Assembly (NCBI GenBank): GCA_017467225.1
Contig: JAFTSR010000055.1
Location: forward strand, 1-18,493
DNA: 18,493 nucleotides
Direction: 5' to 3'
From: Clostridia bacterium
GTDB lineage: Bacteria > Bacillota_A > Clostridia > Oscillospirales > CAG-272
Shown: one piece after another, positions 15,116 to 18,493 of the stretch
Layout of the letters: each line of letters begins with the position of its first letter
Numbering within the stretch: the stretch's first letter is position 1
The notes under the pieces: generated by a model
Database searches by the model: none
Seen by the model: the letters and a program-made list of their open reading frames with translations, nothing else
Told to the model about the DNA's origin: nothing
Translations under genes and position numbers: made by a program

Positions 15116-16747
15116 CATCTCCTGATCGGTCTCACCGCGGTGAGATCGATCTTTTTTCATAAGGACACCAAGCGTCAGAAGTCCCAGCACAAACGCCATG
15201 CACAGCCAGACCACGATGTTGCCCAGTCTTGTGTACAGCGTTATTTGCTCTCGCATCTCGACCTCACCCATCAAAATCCCCTCGGTCAAAGCTTCTTGGC
15301 TTGCCATAACCGTACCACTTGGCGAGATGATGGAGGAAATACCGGTGCTCGCCGCACGAACCACCCACCTGCCCGTCTCAACGGCTCGCAGCTGCGCCTG
15401 CGCGTTGTGCATGCGCGCCGCCGCGCTGTCAAAGAACCAGGAGTCGTTGGTCGAAATGGTCAGAAGCTGCGCCCCCTGTCGCACGCTATCCCGTGCCAGC
15501 GTCTCGTAAATTGAGTCAAAGCAGATCAAAGAACCAATCCCACCCGCCTCACTTTGATAAATCGCAGCGTCATCGCCCGGCAAGATGTTGACCTGCACAA
15601 GCTCCGCAAGAGGTGGCACCAGCGCGACGATTAAGTCTCTCATAGGAACGTATTCTCCAAAGGGCACCAAATGCCGCTTGGAATATACCGTTTCGTTGAC
15701 GTGACCGTCAGGGTCAATGGCCACGATCGAATTGTATTTTTGTCCGTCCTCGTCCTCGGTGAACACACCGATCAGCAGCGTCGTCTGATACGCCTGTGCC
15801 AGAACGGTCAGCCGCAGCGTGTACATGGGATGCTTGAGCAGCGTAAAGGGCACCGCCGTCTCCGGCCAGACGATCAGCTCCGCGCCGTCGGCAGCAGCCT
15901 GCTCGGTCAGATCAAAATAATGGTCAAACATCTCCGAGGTGCGCATATCCCACTTATCTGCCGAGCCAAGATTTCCCTGAATGGCCGCCACCTTGAGCGT
16001 GCGGTCATCCTCACCCGGCAAGCTGCTCTGCCGCAGCGTCACCCAAACGCCGCCGCCTGCTGTGAATATTAGGCACCCCGCGCATATGCCGGCGCACAGG
16101 CGAAGGCGATCGATATGCGCCAACGCATACGCCAGCGCGGCGTTAAAGGTAAGAATGCTCAGGCTGATGACGTACGGACCAAGAAACGCCGCCGTGCCAA
16201 GCATAACCGGCGTTTGCACCTGACCAAGGCAGAGCCGCGCCCAAGGGACGCCCATCCAGCCGATGGTCTGTCCCCATTCCAGAAGGATCCACAAGGCCGA
16301 GATCAGCGGCACGCGCAAGCAGCCGTGTCGGCGCACAAGCGGCAGTCTGGAAAACCACACAAAGCCGACGAAGACAAAGGCCGCGCCCAGTGCTTGCAAA
16401 AGGGAAAGTCCCAGCCAGGCAAATACGACAACAAACGCCGCCGCGCCGCGAGAAAGCTCGGTGAACTCCAGCGGATACATCGCCAAAAACCAGTGAAAAT
16501 TCACCGGATAGTAGCACATATAAAAGAAAAGTCCCAGCGTCCAGATGCGACGCAGTCGCATGCGCTCTCCCGACGCCTCTTGTGCACTGATATCATACAG
16601 CACCAGCATACACGGCACAAGCGAGAGCCATTGCAGCACGCCAAAAACCGGGAACACCACACAAAGTCCCGTCACAAGCCCGGAAAAGGTCAAAAGAGGC
16701 AGCCGCCATCGCCGTACAAACGGCACAGTTATCACCTGATCTCGCAT
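15017..16747 (-). CDS. lnt: Apolipoprotein N-acyltransferase
   Basis: 576 residues. N-terminal membrane helices (about 10-230) are followed by a periplasm/exterior-facing carbon-nitrogen-hydrolase domain (about 250-495) and a last membrane helix (about 511-529). Lnt transfers an acyl chain from phospholipid to the N-terminal Cys of diacylated lipoproteins. The catalytic triad is visible: Glu296 (WPETA), Lys357 (SKRHLVPFGEY) and Cys409 (LICFDS). ATG 16747 follows an AAAGGAGGG site, 63 nt after the pseudouridine synthase gene, so the two are probably co-transcribed. After the last helix comes a hydrophilic tail of about 47 residues. Part of it is encoded by the terminator palindrome of the DUF2752 gene and the rest by sequence antisense to that gene's end, so it is probably not conserved. 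Confidence 0.92.
   Translation of the reverse strand: MRDQVITVPFVRRWRLPLLTFSGLVTGLCVVFPVFGVLQWLSLVPCMLVLYDISAQEASGERMRLRRIWTLGLFFYMCYYPVNFHWFLAMYPLEFTELSRGAAAFVVVFAWLGLSLLQALGAAFVFVGFVWFSRLPLVRRHGCLRVPLISALWILLEWGQTIGWMGVPWARLCLGQVQTPVMLGTAAFLGPYVISLSILTFNAALAYALAHIDRLRLCAGICAGCLIFTAGGGVWVTLRQSSLPGEDDRTLKVAAIQGNLGSADKWDMRTSEMFDHYFDLTEQAAADGAELIVWPETAVPFTLLKHPMYTLRLTVLAQAYQTTLLIGVFTEDEDGQKYNSIVAIDPDGHVNETVYSKRHLVPFGEYVPMRDLIVALVPPLAELVQVNILPGDDAAIYQSEAGGIGSLICFDSIYETLARDSVRQGAQLLTISTNDSWFFDSAAARMHNAQAQLRAVETGRWVVRAASTGISSIISPSGTVMASQEALTEGILMGEVEMREQITLYTRLGNIVVWLCMAFVLGLLTLGVLMKKDRSHRGETDQEMSGMPEADQIAQVIVPDGDHQDVANDAMDNGDG
15122..15155 (+). terminator. DUF2752-gene terminator inside lnt
   Basis: A 28-nt near-perfect palindrome (about 15123-15150; GATCGGTCTCAC, centre CGCG, GTGAGATCGATC, one G-T wobble) is followed by TTTTTT on the plus strand. 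It starts 7 nt after the DUF2752 stop codon. On the other strand it is translated as part of the lnt C-terminal tail (DRSHRGETD). Confidence 0.8.
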
Positions 16748-16810
16748 AGCGCTCCCTCCTTTCCCAAGTGTGAATATATATCTGAAAGCTTTATTTGCGT
16801 ACTTTCCGCC

Positions 16811-17800
16811 TCATCTTTGCGGCCGTCTCCATCGCTCCCCACCGGCAAAATCCTTCAAGAACCAAACGGCCTCATCCGGCAGGCGAACCTCACGGCCGCG
16901 CAGATATCCCAGCGTTCCGCCGTCATCCTTGAAATCAAAGATCAACCGATACGCGTACAGCGCCTGGTACTTGTACCCCTTGGCGCGGTCGTCGCGGTTG
17001 ACGCCGTACTTGCCGTCACCGAGCAGCGGATGCCCGATATGCGCCATGTGTGCGCGGATCTGGTGCGTGCGTCCTGTGATCAGCTCGACCTCAAGCAGCG
17101 AGTTGCCGCCCTTGACCGCCAGCACACGGTACGCCGTGATGATCTCCTTGCTGCCGTGCAGCGGCGTGTCGGTCACCTCGACCGTGTTGTTTTTTGTATC
17201 CTTGCGCAGATACGCATGCATGCGGTCCTTTTCCTTGGGCATGTGCCCGTGGACCGCGCAGTAATAATATTTTCTGATCTCATCATTGCGGATCTTCTCG
17301 TTCATCTCGCGCAGAGCCGCCGCGTTCTTGGCACCGATCACCATGCCGCCCGTGTTACGGTCGATACGGTTGCACAGCGCCGGTGCGAAGGACTGCTCGT
17401 CCTCGGGATCGTACTCCCCGTTTTGCGCCAAATACGCCTGCAGGTGCATCAGGAGCGTATTGTCCTTGGCGCTGTCATCCTCATGCACCAGGACACCCGC
17501 CCGCTTGTGGCAAAGAATGATGTTTTCATCCTCGTACACCGCCTCGATCTTGGGTCGGATACGAGAGAGAGCGCCGGTATCCTTCTCGGGCGAGGCAAAA
17601 AACTCGTCGCGGATGTACAGCGTGATCTCGTCGCCCTCACAAAGGATGACGTTCTGCTCGGTGCGCGCACCGTTGCGCTTGATTTTTTTGGTACGGATGT
17701 ACTTGTACATCAGGGAGGTCGGCAAGCCGTTTACCGCCTTGGTCAGAAACTTATCCAGCCTCTGTCCCGCATCATTTTTCTTTACTGTCAATACACGCAT
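16811..17800 (-). CDS. RluC/RluD-family pseudouridine synthase
   Basis: 329 residues. An N-terminal S4 RNA-binding domain (about 14-60) precedes the catalytic domain (about 85-290), which converts uridine to pseudouridine in structured RNA, most likely 23S rRNA. Motifs: NRIDRNTGG (144-152, usual form HRLDRxTSG) with catalytic Asp147, GRTHQIRAH (243-251) and GHPLLGDGKYG (256-266). The target sites of RluC, RluD and related members cannot be told apart here. The start is ATG 17800, because GGAGG lies exactly 6 nt before it; an upstream in-frame TTG at 17821 would place that site inside the gene. It has its own promoter, and lnt follows after 63 nt. Confidence 0.92.
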   Translation of the reverse strand: MRVLTVKKNDAGQRLDKFLTKAVNGLPTSLMYKYIRTKKIKRNGARTEQNVILCEGDEITLYIRDEFFASPEKDTGALSRIRPKIEAVYEDENIILCHKRAGVLVHEDDSAKDNTLLMHLQAYLAQNGEYDPEDEQSFAPALCNRIDRNTGGMVIGAKNAAALREMNEKIRNDEIRKYYYCAVHGHMPKEKDRMHAYLRKDTKNNTVEVTDTPLHGSKEIITAYRVLAVKGGNSLLEVELITGRTHQIRAHMAHIGHPLLGDGKYGVNRDDRAKGYKYQALYAYRLIFDFKDDGGTLGYLRGREVRLPDEAVWFLKDFAGGERWRRPQR

Positions 17801-17835
17801 ATAGGACCTCCGTGCCTCCAAAACATTCTCCTTAT

Positions 17836-17864
17836 ATTATACCAAAAAAAGTGGCGTTTGTAAA
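17836..17864 (-). promoter_or_regulatory. Sigma-A promoter of the pseudouridine synthase-lnt unit
   Basis: Minus strand: TTTACA (17859-17864), 17-nt spacer ending TGG, then TATAAT (17836-17841). It thus has both a good -35 and an extended -10, about 36 nt before the start codon. Confidence 0.85.
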
Positions 17865-17899
17865 GTGGTATAAAAAAATTCATCAAACGCACAGATAAA

Positions 17900-17936
17900 C
17901 GACACAAAAGAGCGCCACACCAAGATGGTGTGGCGC
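17900..17936 (-). terminator. Terminator of the partial right-edge gene
   Basis: On the minus strand GCGCCACACC pairs perfectly with GGTGTGGCGC (17927-17936 with 17912-17921, loop of 5), followed by TCTTTTGTG. It starts 24 nt after the stop codon of the gene on the right edge. Confidence 0.85.
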
Positions 17937-17960
17937 GAAAGTATACGAATAAAGTACCGA

Positions 17961-18493
17961 CTACGGCATATCAAACACGATCGTATCCTCGTACGTCAGG
18001 TCGTGCTTATCAAAATACAGATAACCGAAGGTCTTTTGGACTTCATCGCTGCCGCCGGTCAGCCTTGTCAGATACATCTGCGGGTCAAGATAACGCCACG
18101 TGACGAACGCCCCGTCATTCACGAATTTCAGATCGAGAGTCGACTCGATATAATACCCCTCGGAGTATATGACCGCGACCTCCTCCAGCGTTTCGGCATC
18201 CAAAACGTGGATCGGAGCGTTTCTTTGCTCGAAATCGATGACGAGATTAGCGTTTTGGGGCACGTTGGGGGCATCCAGCGGATACGTTTGGTATTGGCGT
18301 ACGCCGCGATCGTTGTAAAGCGTTAAATAATAAGCGATCACGTATTTCGGGTCGAATTCGCAATAGAAAACGTAGTCATCGTTGTACCCGAAATAAGATA
18401 TGTCTTTTGCCACAAGCTTGGGCGTCGCACTTTCATCCCCTTTGATTACGCGATACAGATCGGATTTGGTAAAGATTTTGTACGGCTCCTTAC
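17961..18493 (-). CDS. Unrecognised protein, C-terminal part only (runs off the window)
   Basis: The frame is open from the right edge to the stop at 17961-17963, giving at least 176 residues. Although GTG codons occur inside (for example at 18413), the frame continues in protein-like composition through 18491, so the true start is outside the window. The sequence is rich in Tyr, Asp and beta-strand-like patches (VIDFEQRNAPIHVLDAETLE, WRYLDPQMYLTRL) and could be the last blades of a beta-propeller or another beta-rich domain. No family motif was recognised and no membrane segment is visible in this part. Confidence 0.7.
   Translation of the reverse strand, partial: KEPYKIFTKSDLYRVIKGDESATPKLVAKDISYFGYNDDYVFYCEFDPKYVIAYYLTLYNDRGVRQYQTYPLDAPNVPQNANLVIDFEQRNAPIHVLDAETLEEVAVIYSEGYYIESTLDLKFVNDGAFVTWRYLDPQMYLTRLTGGSDEVQKTFGYLYFDKHDLTYEDTIVFDMP

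Noticed and set aside
16115..17863. 582-codon plus-strand open frame opposite lnt and the pseudouridine synthase gene
   Set aside because: It spans two convincing minus-strand genes and their promoter, and its translation is Arg/His/Gln-rich filler.

Overview
The window looks like part of a chromosome from a Gram-positive, clostridia-like Firmicute. The support is: strong GGAGG ribosome-binding sites, several sigma-A-type promoters with 17-bp spacers, intrinsic terminators, a lipoprotein, an S-layer-homology protein, and an ECF-type vitamin transporter. No ribosomal gene is present, so the taxonomy is inference. I see no tRNA, rRNA, CRISPR array, insertion sequence or phage gene. This is mostly housekeeping and cell-envelope DNA, densely packed.

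Layout, left to right. (1) 44-2627, plus strand: metA-type homoserine O-acetyltransferase, broken by a single-base frameshift near 547-550, followed 5 nt later by a stand-alone MutS-family ATPase and a strong terminator (2637-2674). (2) 2670-4892, minus strand: an AlgX/DHHW-type SGNH-fold membrane-anchored protein and a histidine-rich lipoprotein, each with its own promoter. (3) An AT-rich intergenic stretch of about 310 bp (4893-5202) with a pair of dyad motifs upstream of the lipoprotein promoter. (4) 5203-10410, minus strand: a complete cobalamin-uptake operon. It consists of promoter, cobalamin riboswitch, antiterminator/terminator, a membrane-anchored protein with transcobalamin/intrinsic-factor-like architecture, ECF-T, a fused double ECF ATPase, an S component and a terminator. 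(5) 10489-11802, minus strand: SLH-domain surface protein. (6) 12008-13186, plus: SLC13/ArsB-type permease, convergent with mgtE (13195-14607, minus). (7) 14648-15115, plus: DUF2752 membrane protein, convergent with and overlapping lnt (15017-16747, minus). lnt follows an RluC/D-type pseudouridine synthase gene (16811-17800). (8) A partial, unrecognised minus-strand gene running off the right edge.

The most interesting unit is the B12 operon. Riboswitch, ECF transporter and a protein combining an alpha/alpha-toroid domain with a DUF4430 domain all point to corrinoid capture and import, although the corrinoid-binding role of the protein is inferred from architecture and context. Second is gene packing. 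In two neighbouring convergent pairs the intrinsic terminator of one gene lies inside the 3' coding end of its partner: the mgtE terminator in the permease gene, and the DUF2752 terminator in lnt. An apolipoprotein N-acyltransferase in an apparent Gram-positive, in the same window as a lipoprotein, is also notable.
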